Part shown: positions 7,388 to 18,158 of the stretch, one piece after another
Layout of the letters: the number at the start of each line of letters is the position of its first letter
Numbering within the stretch: the stretch's first letter is position 1
Assembly: GCF_022760175.1 (NCBI RefSeq)
Contig: NZ_CP094326.1
Location: 2,096,804-2,160,803, forward strand
Reading direction: 5' to 3'
Length of the DNA: 64,000 nucleotides
Origin: Zhouia spongiae
GTDB taxonomy: Bacteria > Bacteroidota > Bacteroidia > Flavobacteriales > Flavobacteriaceae
The notes under the pieces: generated by a model
The model's database searches: none
What the model saw: only the letters and a program-made list of their open reading frames with translations
What the model was told of the DNA's origin: nothing
Position numbers and translations under genes: made by a program

Positions 7388-9603
7388 ATTTCTTTGATCT
7401 GTTTTTTTAGTTTGATAGAAAGAGAGAATAAATATTGTAACAGGTCTATTACTAAATGGGCCTCTTTAAGCTTGCTTTTTGTTTCTTCATCAATAACTGT
7501 GTTTCCGGATAAAATTTCTTCCTGTCTTTTTTGAATAAGCAGGGCATAGCTTGATTTGATCTGGTTGATAGCATCAGTGTGTATGGAATCGTTCTTCTCC
7601 GTAATATTGTTTCCTTTTAATAACAGGATGCTTTCATTCAGGGAATTGACAATTTCATCTATATATATATTAAAATCGTTTGAAGCGGAAGTGGTAGGAT
7701 GATTTTGTATATAAGTTCCTAAGGCTGCCGTAGAAGATAAGAATGTATGCTGTACAACTACTGCCTCATAGAGTTCCATGAAATTTTTTTGTTTTGATTT
7801 TGGTTCTTGTGCCATTCGCTGGAAAGCAGCCATTAAATTTCCGATGGCGATAAATGCTTCCTTTCTTGATATGATATAAGGGGTGTTCTTACGGATCTTA
7901 TGATTGTACAGAGACCTGACTTCTTTCAAATAATAGATGTTGGATTCAATAGATTTGATTAGGAGGTCTTTATGGTAATAAAATTCCCATGCCGGCCAGA
8001 GGGTGTAATTGGCTGCAATGGCAAGGCCGGCTCCAAGCATTGTGTCTATGATCCGGTATTGAATGACCTCAAAGGCATCGGGTTGCAATAAAGCGTATAT
8101 AAAAACGATATTAAGGGTTATAAAGGTGGCGGATGCTTTGTAATTCTGCTGTACAAAAGAAAAAGCCAAAGTCATAGAAACAAGAACGATTGTAATGTAG
8201 AGAAATAGGTTTTGGGTCGTTAAAATAATAGCCGTGGCAATCAAACCGCCAATAAGTGTGCCGATGATACGTTCTTTGGATCTTTCTTTGGTAAGTCCGT
8301 AATTCGGGCGCATGATAACAATAATGGTCAGGATGATCCAATATGCATTTTGTATCGAGAAGAAACTTCCTATGAGGAAACCGGCCAGAACGGTTATAGA
8401 CAGTCTCAAGGAGTGCTTGAAGATAGGAGATTTAAAAGAAAGGTTTTCTCTTAAGATATTAATGCTGTAATCTTGTACGGTAATGAGTTTTTTGTTGGGC
8501 GATTTTTGTTCCCTTTCGACAAGGTTGTAGGATTTTTTTAAAACCCTTTTTATGTTTTGTACTTTTTCTACCTGTTGTTCGATATAATCATAAAGATGTC
8601 TTAGTAGTAGTATCTTATTTCGGTTTTGTTCGATATCTACTGAAGCCTTGTAGTTTTCTATGCATGAAAATGCCTTTGAAAGAAGTAGCTCGATATCTAC
8701 CTCTTCGATATGGTGGTTCTTTTTTGAGATTTTGTAAGACAGTGCCCTTAGTTCAATGGCAATGTTTTCAGAGACTGCGGCAAAACTTGTAATGATATTT
8801 TTGTTGTCTTTTTTAAAAGTATTGTCTATGGTCTTGTAATTCATAGGGTTGGCGATAGCCAGTTCTAACATGTCTACAAGTTCGATGAATACCAATAGCT
8901 GTCTTTTGATAAAGTTGGTTGAGCCCGATTTTATTCTGGCATTGAGTAAAACAGACCTGATGAGCTCGTGCTTTTCGTTCAGTTCGGTCTGGAGCTGAAA
9001 TAATTCTTTTAGAAGTTCATCCCTTTCGGTTTCTTCAACCAGGATGAGCCTGGCTCTGGTGTCCAGATATCCGGCTGTAAGGCTCATTATTTCAGAAAGG
9101 AGTTGCAGGCTAAATTGCGTGGGGTTTAAGAAAGAATAGAGTGTAGATAATCCTAAATACCAGAGTCCCCCGAGAGCTGTAAAACCGGCATGTATAAAGA
9201 TATCGTTGCCGGTCCGTAAATGAGCCATGCTGATAGAAATGGCCAATAATCCGGATAAGGAGACTAATGAGGCCCTGAAGCCGTATACGGAAATATATGC
9301 ATACGAAAATACTAGAATGGCAAGTGTCGGGATAATGAGGTATAGATGGTGATAGGTAAGGTTAATAAGGATAATATTGATAACTGCGGCAAGAATAGCT
9401 ATTAAAATACCGTAAAACCGATGTTTTTTATTCCCGGGAATATCCGGAACTGAAGCGAGTAGGACGCCAAAGGCCAGTGAGGTTCCTATGTCAGTTTTAC
9501 CGCCCAGATAGCTTGCCAGAACAGCAATAATGGCAGAGAGTGTAATCAATACACCTTTGGCAAAGTGATAGCTTTTAAAAAACTGCGCTGTTTTATTTAG
9601 CAT
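7384..9603 (-). CDS. FUSC/YccS-type inner-membrane protein
   Basis: A protein of 739 residues. An N-terminal block of about six membrane segments (residues 15-160) is followed by a 200-residue helical cytoplasmic region. A second membrane block around residues 400-535 contains the FUSC signature-like SIQNAYWIILTIIVIMRPN and the KERIIGTLIGGLIATA loop. A helical C-terminus follows. This is the architecture of YccS/YhfK and of aromatic-acid exporters of the FUSC superfamily. The transported substrate is unknown. It is a single gene with two tandem TAACTTTG boxes upstream. Confidence 0.82.
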   Translation of the reverse strand: MLNKTAQFFKSYHFAKGVLITLSAIIAVLASYLGGKTDIGTSLAFGVLLASVPDIPGNKKHRFYGILIAILAAVINIILINLTYHHLYLIIPTLAILVFSYAYISVYGFRASLVSLSGLLAISISMAHLRTGNDIFIHAGFTALGGLWYLGLSTLYSFLNPTQFSLQLLSEIMSLTAGYLDTRARLILVEETERDELLKELFQLQTELNEKHELIRSVLLNARIKSGSTNFIKRQLLVFIELVDMLELAIANPMNYKTIDNTFKKDNKNIITSFAAVSENIAIELRALSYKISKKNHHIEEVDIELLLSKAFSCIENYKASVDIEQNRNKILLLRHLYDYIEQQVEKVQNIKRVLKKSYNLVEREQKSPNKKLITVQDYSINILRENLSFKSPIFKHSLRLSITVLAGFLIGSFFSIQNAYWIILTIIVIMRPNYGLTKERSKERIIGTLIGGLIATAIILTTQNLFLYITIVLVSMTLAFSFVQQNYKASATFITLNIVFIYALLQPDAFEVIQYRIIDTMLGAGLAIAANYTLWPAWEFYYHKDLLIKSIESNIYYLKEVRSLYNHKIRKNTPYIISRKEAFIAIGNLMAAFQRMAQEPKSKQKNFMELYEAVVVQHTFLSSTAALGTYIQNHPTTSASNDFNIYIDEIVNSLNESILLLKGNNITEKNDSIHTDAINQIKSSYALLIQKRQEEILSGNTVIDEETKSKLKEAHLVIDLLQYLFSLSIKLKKQIKEI

Positions 9604-9621
9604 ATTTCATTTGTTGAAGGG

Positions 9622-9673
9622 CAAAGTTAAAACACTTTATGTTGAAAATCTTTATGTGTAAGGGGCAAAGTTA
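9622..9673 (-). promoter_or_regulatory. tandem -7 elements upstream of the FUSC gene
   Basis: GGGCAAAGTTAAA occurs at about 9618-9631 and again, as GGGGCAAAGTTAAAG, at 9662-9676. On the minus strand each gives TAACTTTG, a perfect TAnnTTTG box (9629-9622 and 9673-9666). The proximal copy predicts a 14-base leader. Neither has a clear TTG at the -33 distance. Confidence 0.45.
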
Positions 9674-9691
9674 AAGTTATATCTGCATGGC

Positions 9692-9722
9692 TTGTAAGAT
9701 AACAGAAACAAATTTAACTTTG
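9692..9722 (+). promoter_or_regulatory. promoter of the exported amidohydrolase gene
   Basis: TTG at 9692-9694, a 20-base spacer, then TAACTTTG at 9715-9722. This matches the TTG-N19-TAnnTTTG consensus and is divergent from the FUSC promoters. Confidence 0.55.
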
Positions 9723-9849
9723 ACAAAGTGTTAGGAAAAGACATTATATTTACGTTATTATAAAGGGATGTGGTTTTTCAGCAATTAAATGAACAACTAT
9801 CTGTTACCGGGCGAACACATAAAAACTAACAATGATTTTAATAAAAGGG

Positions 9850-11484
9850 ATGAAGAAAATTTATTTACTCTTTCTGGTTTTGGCCATGACTGCGTCGTGT
9901 ACTAAAAAGAAAAAAGCAGATCTTTTAGTTGTCAATGCTAATATATATACAGTAGATTCTGTTTTTAGTAAAGCAGCGGCAATGGCTGTTAAAGACGGTA
10001 AGATACAGGCTGTGGGAAAATCTGAAGAACTTATCGAAAAGTATGAGGGTAAAAGGGTTCTGGATGCTAAAGGAAAAACGATTTTACCGGGATTAGTAGA
10101 TGCGCATTGTCATTTTTTCGGACTGGGTCTCAATCAGCAGAAAGTAGATTTATTAGATACTAAAAGTTATGATGAAGTTTTACAAAGGGTTGTGGCGTTT
10201 CAAAATGATAAGAAAAAAAGTTTTGTGTTCGGTCGCGGTTGGGATCAGAACGACTGGGAGGTGAAGGAGTTTCCTGTAAAAGATAAGTTAGATGAATTGT
10301 TTCCTGATATCCCTGTCGTATTGCAACGTATCGATGGTCATGCTTATTTAGTAAATCAAAAGGCATTGGATCTGGCAGGCATAACAAAAGACACGAAGGC
10401 TTCCCGAGGTGAAATTGTGATGGAAAACGGAGAGTTAACCGGACTGCTGATAGACAATCCAATGGCTATGATAGATGCTGTTGTGCCGGATCTTAGCAGG
10501 GAAGAGCAGGCAAATGCATTGCTCGAGGCCCAGGAGATATGTTTTGGCTTCGGATTGACAACGGTTAGTGATGCTGGACTTGACAGGGAAGTGATTGAGC
10601 TGATTGATAGTTTACAACAAAGCGGAGACCTTAAAATGAGAGTTTATGCGATGGTGAGCAACTCTGAAGAAAACCTGGATTATTATTTGGCGAAAGGAAT
10701 CGTAAAAACAGATCGGTTAAATGTGAGGTCTTTTAAAGTCTATGGCGACGGAGCCCTGGGTTCCAGAGGAGCGGCTTTAAAAGAAGAGTATTCAGACAAA
10801 CACCATCATTTTGGGGCGCTGGTGACCTCTGTGGAGGATGTCTATGATATAGCCGACAGAATTGCTGCTTCCGAGTATCAGATGAATACACATGCTATTG
10901 GCGATTCTGCAAATGCAATAGTGTTAAAGGCTTATAATAGCGCTTTGGAAGGAAAGCCTGACAGACGATGGCGTATTGAGCATGCCCAGGTAATTGATGG
11001 TAAAGACCTGGATTATTTCAGTCAGGGAATTATACCTTCAGTACAGCCAACCCATGCAACTAGTGATATGTATTGGGCTGAAGATAGGCTGGGCGCAGAT
11101 CGTATAGAAGGTGCATATGCGTATAAAACATTGTTAGACAAATCCGGTATCATTGCATTGGGAACCGATTTTCCGGTTGAAAAAGTAAGTCCTTTTTTAA
11201 CATTCTATGCGGCTGTAGCCAGAAAAGACCTGGATGGTTATCCGAAGAATGGATTTCAGACCAAAGATGCACTAACCAGAGAAGAGGTTTTGAAGGGGAT
11301 GACTATTTGGGCTGCTTTTGCAAACTTTGAAGAGAAAGAAAAAGGGAGCCTGGAGCCGGGTAAATGGGCCGACTTTATAGTTTTAGACAAGGATGTAATG
11401 AAGGTACCTATCAACGAGGTTCCTGATATCAATGTAGAACATACTTATTCTGCGGGCGAGTTGATGTCTGAAAAAAATAATTAG
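9850..11484 (+). CDS. lipoprotein amidohydrolase (amidohydro_3, YtcJ-like)
   Basis: About 544 residues from Met 9850 (MKKIYLLFLVLAMTASC); an in-frame ATG at 9832 would add six residues, but the shorter start is preceded by AAAAGGG and gives a cleaner signal. The lipobox ends TASC, so the protein is probably lipid-anchored. Metal-site motifs are in order: PGLVDAHCHFFGLG, IDGHAYLVN, the GDGALGSRGA strand, NTHAIGDSANAIV, WRIEHAQ and LGTDFPVEKVSP. These are the family's HxH, His, His and Asp ligands. Family members hydrolyse amide or related bonds (N-substituted formamide type). The substrate is unknown and it stands alone. Confidence 0.85.
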   Translation: MKKIYLLFLVLAMTASCTKKKKADLLVVNANIYTVDSVFSKAAAMAVKDGKIQAVGKSEELIEKYEGKRVLDAKGKTILPGLVDAHCHFFGLGLNQQKVDLLDTKSYDEVLQRVVAFQNDKKKSFVFGRGWDQNDWEVKEFPVKDKLDELFPDIPVVLQRIDGHAYLVNQKALDLAGITKDTKASRGEIVMENGELTGLLIDNPMAMIDAVVPDLSREEQANALLEAQEICFGFGLTTVSDAGLDREVIELIDSLQQSGDLKMRVYAMVSNSEENLDYYLAKGIVKTDRLNVRSFKVYGDGALGSRGAALKEEYSDKHHHFGALVTSVEDVYDIADRIAASEYQMNTHAIGDSANAIVLKAYNSALEGKPDRRWRIEHAQVIDGKDLDYFSQGIIPSVQPTHATSDMYWAEDRLGADRIEGAYAYKTLLDKSGIIALGTDFPVEKVSPFLTFYAAVARKDLDGYPKNGFQTKDALTREEVLKGMTIWAAFANFEEKEKGSLEPGKWADFIVLDKDVMKVPINEVPDINVEHTYSAGELMSEKNN

Positions 11485-11497
11485 AGAAGGCGGGAAG

Positions 11498-11543
11498 ATT
11501 GTCAGGATATGCTGATTGTTCTCAATTTGCATATCCTGACAAT
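11498..11543. terminator. perfect 15-bp hairpin between convergent genes
   Basis: ATTGTCAGGATATGC (11498-11512) and its exact reverse complement (11529-11543) are separated by 16 bases. It lies between the stops at 11484 and 11557. There is no long T-run on either side, so it is either a bidirectional terminator or a palindromic repeat. Confidence 0.5.
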
Positions 11544-11556
11544 GCCTGAAATTATG

Positions 11557-12099
11557 CTAAAGGGTGAACGGAATTTTAACTCTGGTAGTGTCCCAACCTA
11601 GAACCATATCGATTTTCTCCTCGCTATCTTGCTTGAAAGCTATGGAAAAAGCTTCTAAAGATTCATTGCCGGAACTCACCGGAACTTTGATTCTGACTAC
11701 ATCATTCTCTTCTTTATATGAATAAGCGCCCCATACATCGGTATCGCTGTTAAGGATGATGGTCCATTCGGATGAGCCGGGGATGGTAAAAAGGGTATAG
11801 GTACCCGCTTTTATTTCTTTATCTCCGAACATCATATCTTGGTATAGTCTTATTTCAGTCGCCTCGTTGGCACCGGTACGCCATACTTTGTCGTAAGGAA
11901 CCAGGCTTCCGAAAACAGCTCTCCCTTTTTTAAGAGGCCGTGAATAAATTACTTTAATGCTGGGTGGAGCATTGCGATCGGTTTTGTAATACGCTATGTC
12001 GGCAACACTTTTGTCGATCCCGCTGAATTTTTGTGCGTTTGTGTCGTTGAAAGCCAGAAATGTAGTGGCCAATGTCAGTACAAAGATTAGTTTTTTCAT
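11557..12099 (-). CDS. DUF2911 exported protein
   Basis: A protein of 180 residues with a signal peptide (MKKLIFVLTLATTFLAF then NDTNAQ). The mature part has the DUF2911 features RPLKKGRAVFGSLVPY, KVWRTGANEATEI, KAGTYTLFTIPG and WTIILN. This is a beta-rich periplasmic family common in Bacteroidota, of unknown function. It is convergent with the amidohydrolase and divergent from asnB, with 262 AT-rich bases before asnB. Translation starts at ATG 12099. Confidence 0.88.
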   Translation of the reverse strand: MKKLIFVLTLATTFLAFNDTNAQKFSGIDKSVADIAYYKTDRNAPPSIKVIYSRPLKKGRAVFGSLVPYDKVWRTGANEATEIRLYQDMMFGDKEIKAGTYTLFTIPGSSEWTIILNSDTDVWGAYSYKEENDVVRIKVPVSSGNESLEAFSIAFKQDSEEKIDMVLGWDTTRVKIPFTL

Positions 12100-12361
12100 T
12101 TGTTATTCGATTTATTTTAGATCATAAAGTTAATTAGTTAATCTGTAATCTGTATAGATGGTTTTAGTTAATGTTTGTATAAAAAGCATACTTACAATTT
12201 ATAACGTTCTTTCAGATGTAATAATGTTTTTTATTTCATTTATGTTAATATTTGGTTTTATTAGTTGTTTTTTGAAATCAAAAAAAGTAATTTAGTTTTT
12301 AAATTGAAATCATAATATAATATTTGCCTTGAAATTATTAAGAACTAAAAACAATATTGAT

Positions 12362-14032
12362 ATGTGTGGAATTGTTTGTGCATTTGATTTGAAGGAAAAG
12401 GCAGACGTATTAAGACTTCAGTTGCTCGAAATGAGTAAAAAGTTACGTCACAGAGGTCCGGATTGGAGCGGGATATTCAGCAATGAAAAAGCTATCATGG
12501 CGCATGAGCGTCTGGCTATTGTAGATCCGGCATCAGGAGGCCAGCCCCTTTTTAGCGAAGATCAAAAATTTGTTCTGGCAGCGAATGGAGAAATATATAA
12601 CCATCGGGAACTTCGCAAGCAATTTGAAGGTGCATATAATTTTCAGACACAGTCGGACTGTGAGGTTATTTTAGCCTTATACCGGAAAAAAGGTGTTGAT
12701 TTTGTAGATGATATGAACGGTATTTTTGGTTTTGCACTGTATGACGTAGATAAAGACGAGTATTTTGTAGCCAGAGATCATATGGGGATTATTCCGCTAT
12801 ATATAGGTTGGGATCAGCACGGTACTTTTTATGTTGCTTCTGAGTTAAAAGCTTTAGAGGGGGTTTGTACCAAGATCGAAATATTTCCTCCGGGTCACTA
12901 TCTGCATAGTCGGGATGGAGAATTAAAAAAATGGTATGTACGGGACTGGTCGGAATACGAAACTGTAAAAGAGGCAGAAACCAGTATCGCTACCATACGA
13001 CAGGCTTTGGAAGATGCCGTTCACAGGCAGTTAATGAGTGATGTGCCTTACGGTGTATTATTATCAGGAGGTTTAGATTCTTCTGTAACTTCGGCCATAG
13101 CCAAAAAATATGCCGAAAAAAGGATAGAGACAGATGATGCCGATCAGGCATGGTGGCCGAGGTTGCACTCTTTTTCTGTGGGGCTTGAAGGTTCGCCCGA
13201 TTTGGCTGCGGCGAGAAAAGTGGCAGACCATATAGGTACCGTACACCATGAAATAAAATTTACAATCCAGGAAGGTTTAGATGCCATTAAAGACGTTATT
13301 TATCATTTGGAAACATATGATATTACTACAGTAAGAGCTTCAACGCCGATGTATTTAATGGCGAGGGTTATAAAATCAATGGGGATCAAAATGGTACTTT
13401 CGGGAGAAGGGGCCGATGAATTGTTCGGGGGGTATTTGTATTTTCACAAAGCACCGACGGCGAAAGATTTTCACGATGAAACCGTTCGTAAGTTAGATAA
13501 GCTTTACCAGTACGATTGCTTAAGAGCGAACAAGTCGTTGGCAGCCTGGGGTATTGAAGGGCGCGTACCTTTCTTGGATAAAGAGTTTATAGATGTGGCA
13601 ATGCGTATCAATCCGCAAGATAAGATGATAAACGGAGAGCGTATGGAAAAATGGGTGATACGTAAGGCTTTTGAGTCATATATTCCGGAAAGTGTCGCAT
13701 GGAGGCAAAAAGAGCAGTTCTCTGATGGGGTAGGTTATAGCTGGATAGATACACTAAAAGAAGTGGTTGATGCCGAAGTGAGTGATGAGCAGCTTGAAAA
13801 TGCAAAATTCAGATTTCCTGTTCAAACCCCCAGAACTAAGGAAGAGTATTATTATCGTTCCATATTTGCAGAGCATTTCCCTTCAGATGCCGCAGCTTTA
13901 ACAGTGCCTTCAGTGCCCTCAGTAGCCTGTAGTACGCCTATTGCGCTGGAGTGGGATGAAGCTTTTAAAAATATGAATGAGCCGTCGGGAAGGGCTATCA
14001 GCAATGTGCATACCGATGCTTATGTAGGTTAA
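12362..14032 (+). CDS. asnB: asparagine synthase (glutamine-hydrolysing), AsnB
   Basis: A protein of 556 residues starting MCGIVCAFDLK, so Cys2 is the N-terminal nucleophile of the class II glutaminase domain after Met removal. A TTG at 12329 extends the frame but would bury that Cys and is rejected. GATase features RHRGPDWSG and AANGEIYNHREL are present. The synthetase domain carries the PP-loop LLSGGLDSSVTSA (about residues 233-245) and SGEGADELFGGY. The enzyme makes asparagine from aspartate, ATP and glutamine in the cytosol. Length agrees with the E. coli enzyme. It is a single gene followed by a GC-rich terminator. Confidence 0.96.
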   Translation: MCGIVCAFDLKEKADVLRLQLLEMSKKLRHRGPDWSGIFSNEKAIMAHERLAIVDPASGGQPLFSEDQKFVLAANGEIYNHRELRKQFEGAYNFQTQSDCEVILALYRKKGVDFVDDMNGIFGFALYDVDKDEYFVARDHMGIIPLYIGWDQHGTFYVASELKALEGVCTKIEIFPPGHYLHSRDGELKKWYVRDWSEYETVKEAETSIATIRQALEDAVHRQLMSDVPYGVLLSGGLDSSVTSAIAKKYAEKRIETDDADQAWWPRLHSFSVGLEGSPDLAAARKVADHIGTVHHEIKFTIQEGLDAIKDVIYHLETYDITTVRASTPMYLMARVIKSMGIKMVLSGEGADELFGGYLYFHKAPTAKDFHDETVRKLDKLYQYDCLRANKSLAAWGIEGRVPFLDKEFIDVAMRINPQDKMINGERMEKWVIRKAFESYIPESVAWRQKEQFSDGVGYSWIDTLKEVVDAEVSDEQLENAKFRFPVQTPRTKEEYYYRSIFAEHFPSDAAALTVPSVPSVACSTPIALEWDEAFKNMNEPSGRAISNVHTDAYVG

Positions 14033-14060
14033 GTTTTTAGTGTCTGATATAGTTTTTTAG

Positions 14061-14086
14061 GCGCCGCATTTTTGTGGCGCTTTTTT
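14061..14086 (+). terminator. asnB terminator
   Basis: GCGCC (14061-14065) pairs with GGCGC (14076-14080), extended by a short imperfect stem, and is followed by TTTTTT. Confidence 0.8.
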
Positions 14087-14143
14087 GTTGAGTTTTCACA
14101 AGGTTTTGTTAATAACTTGAAAGGTTTTATGTTTTTCATAACC

Positions 14144-16148
<2,005 letters not shown>

Positions 16149-16162
16149 GAAAAGCGAATAAT

Positions 16163-16196
16163 AAAAAAGGGATGTTCTGAAACATCCCTTTTTTTA
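16163..16196. terminator. bidirectional terminator gyrB / OmpW-like gene
   Basis: AAAAAAGGGATGTT, a ctga loop, and AACATCCCTTTTTT form a symmetrical hairpin with A- and T-runs. It therefore serves both convergent genes. Confidence 0.88.
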
Positions 16197-16200
16197 TGTT

Positions 16201-16842
16201 TTAGAATTTCAATCCTAAACCGATCCCTATAATGAAAGGATTTATGTCTACATCTGCATTTACGGTAGCCCTGAGAGCATCGGTTGCGTTCACTGTAGCA
16301 TCAGTTTGAAGCCGTATATGCTTAATGTCAAAATTAAGGAACCATTTATTGTTTAAGGCGTAATCAATACCTCCCTGAAAAGCAAGTCCTAATGAATTGT
16401 CGTACGATACGTCATTTGCCACCGGTCCGTTGTCTGCTCCGTAGAAAATAGTATAATTTACCCCGGCACCGAGATAAGGTTTGGCTTTTCCGCCTGTAAA
16501 ATGGTATTGAAAAGTTAAGGTAGGCGGGAGTAGCCATACATCACCCAGATCGATATTTCCGACAGAAGTGTTTTTTGCTTCAACATCGTGGTTTGTTGTC
16601 CCCAGAATAAGCTCTGCTGCCCAATTCTCTGTAATAAAATAAGTAAAATCAAGTTCAGGGACGTATGAGCTGGAAATGGACACATCTCCGCCAATAGCTT
16701 CAATATTTGCACTTTCATTCGGGGTGACTGAAATAAAACGAAGCCTCATCTGCCATTTGCTGTAATCTTTAGATGAGGTGTTTTGAGCAAATAGCTTCAT
16801 TGAACCTAGAACCAAAAAGGATATAAAAAGGATTTTTCTCAT
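16201..16842 (-). CDS. OmpW-family outer-membrane beta-barrel
   Basis: A protein of 213 residues with a signal peptide (MRKILFISFLVLGSMKLFAQ). The mature part has OmpW-like strands: KWQMRLRFISVTP, YVPELDFTYFITENWAAELIL, DVWLLPPTLTFQYHF, KPYLGAGVNYTIFYG, and it ends in an aromatic-terminated strand (IIGIGLGLKF). OmpW proteins are small eight-stranded barrels for hydrophobic compounds; in enterobacteria OmpW is under FNR control. Here an FNR-like palindrome lies 29.5 bases (centre) upstream of a -7 element at 16872, linking the gene to the putative regulon at 22-30 kb. No partner genes are adjacent. Confidence 0.85.
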   Translation of the reverse strand: MRKILFISFLVLGSMKLFAQNTSSKDYSKWQMRLRFISVTPNESANIEAIGGDVSISSSYVPELDFTYFITENWAAELILGTTNHDVEAKNTSVGNIDLGDVWLLPPTLTFQYHFTGGKAKPYLGAGVNYTIFYGADNGPVANDVSYDNSLGLAFQGGIDYALNNKWFLNFDIKHIRLQTDATVNATDALRATVNADVDINPFIIGIGLGLKF

Positions 16843-16864
16843 GATTATGATTTTGAAATTTTGG

Positions 16865-16908
16865 CTAAAGTAAACGGACTAAAGAGGGTGTCAGATGATA
16901 AAAGTCAT
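16865..16908 (-). promoter_or_regulatory. CRP/FNR-type site plus -7 element of the OmpW-like gene
   Basis: ATGATAAAAGTCAT at 16895-16908 fits ATGAY-N4-RTCAT (core TGA-N6-TCA). On the minus strand TACTTTAG runs from 16872 to 16865, starting exactly 29.5 bases from the palindrome centre. This puts the centre at about -41.5 and leaves a leader of about 18 bases before ATG 16842. Confidence 0.6.
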
Positions 16909-17016
16909 AGTTTTTTGACTACTTTTTAAATGCTGACATTACTTTCGCGAAATGTTTAGAAACCGGCACGGATATATTTTTTTATTTTTATTTTAGGCCC
17001 ACCAAATCAATATAAC

Positions 17017-18024
17017 ATGAAGAAAATTACTACTGCACTTTTCCTTTGTGCTGGACTGATGTCGAATGCGCAGGAGAATATTAACGATTTATTGGCTGCC
17101 GGGGTGAATGACGCACAACGTTTTACTCAGGATTATCTGTCTCCCGCAGGCGATGGTTTAATGTACGGAATGAATAACGGGTGGTTTAATTCGGCAAGAG
17201 TTAAACCTTTTCTGGGCTTTGAGATTTCATTGATAGTGAACGGAAGCCTTATCAAGGATGGCAAAAAATCATTTGTTTTAGATACTTCCCGGTATGAAAA
17301 TCTGCAATTTTCGGACGGAAGCATCAGTAAGGAGGTGTCAACGGCCCTTGGGGATATCGAAGGGATAGAGGTATTTGTAGATGGTGGTCAGCCCGGCACT
17401 CTGGATGATGCAGTCTTCCGGCTGCCATCCGGTTTGGCAAGTGAGCATATTAATTTTATCCCGACGGCGGTTTTACAGGCAAGTATCGGATTGATAAAAC
17501 ATACTGAAGTCAAGGTCAGGCTGTTCCCGAAAACCTCTTATGATGATGCGGCAATGACATATTATGGTTTTGGGGTGCAACATGAACTCTCAGCATGGCT
17601 GCCTGCTGATAAACTACTGCCGGTGGCCGTTTCCGGATTGATCTCGTATTCACATTTAAACGGAGAATACGATTTTACGGAAACTGAGGTTATTGCAGGT
17701 GAGAATCAACGCATACAAACCAAGGCAGATACCTGGATGTTTGGCCTGATTGCCTCTACTAAATTGCCCGTAATTAATTTTTATGGAAGCATAGGGTATC
17801 TTGCAGGAAAATCCGATACAGATTTGTTAGGTACTTATGTGGTTGAACAAGGACCGTTTCAGTCGGAAACAATTGTCGATCCTTTTTCAGTGGATAGTAA
17901 AGTTTCGGGGGCAAGGGTAACCCTCGGGACGAAATTAAAACTTGGGTTTTTCAGAATAAATGCAGATTATACGATGGCTGCATTTGATAGCTTTAATTTA
18001 GGAATTAATTTCGGATTCAGATAA
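17017..18024 (+). CDS. exported outer-membrane protein, DUF6588-like
   Basis: A protein of 335 residues with a short signal peptide (MKKITTALFLCAGLMSNAQ). A conserved N-terminal block (LLAAGVNDAQRFTQDYLSPA, then MYGMNNGWFNSA) is followed by alternating beta-strands and a C-terminal FNLGINFGFR typical of outer-membrane barrels. It resembles what I recall as DUF6588 proteins of Bacteroidota; that name is from memory. Function is unknown. It is divergent from the OmpW-like gene, and the 174-base gap holds the FNR-like site for that gene. A strong terminator follows. Confidence 0.7.
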   Translation: MKKITTALFLCAGLMSNAQENINDLLAAGVNDAQRFTQDYLSPAGDGLMYGMNNGWFNSARVKPFLGFEISLIVNGSLIKDGKKSFVLDTSRYENLQFSDGSISKEVSTALGDIEGIEVFVDGGQPGTLDDAVFRLPSGLASEHINFIPTAVLQASIGLIKHTEVKVRLFPKTSYDDAAMTYYGFGVQHELSAWLPADKLLPVAVSGLISYSHLNGEYDFTETEVIAGENQRIQTKADTWMFGLIASTKLPVINFYGSIGYLAGKSDTDLLGTYVVEQGPFQSETIVDPFSVDSKVSGARVTLGTKLKLGFFRINADYTMAAFDSFNLGINFGFR

Positions 18025-18046
18025 TAAAAAACGGAGATGAATTATG

Positions 18047-18075
18047 AAAAAGGAGCTGTTTTTAGCTCCTTTTTT
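18047..18075 (+). terminator. terminator after the DUF6588-like gene
   Basis: AAAAAGGAGCT, loop gttttt, AGCTCCTTTTTT: a perfect stem with a T-tail. Confidence 0.85.
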
Positions 18076-18158
18076 CGTTGTTTAAACTATGGATAATCAA
18101 TAAATTTAACGAACTTTGCTAGCGTTTTTAATTTATCAAATAATAAAAAATATATCAT

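Noticed and set aside
12329-12361. Upstream TTG start for AsnB
   Set aside because: AsnB needs Cys as the first residue after Met removal; the MCGIV start at 12362 provides it.
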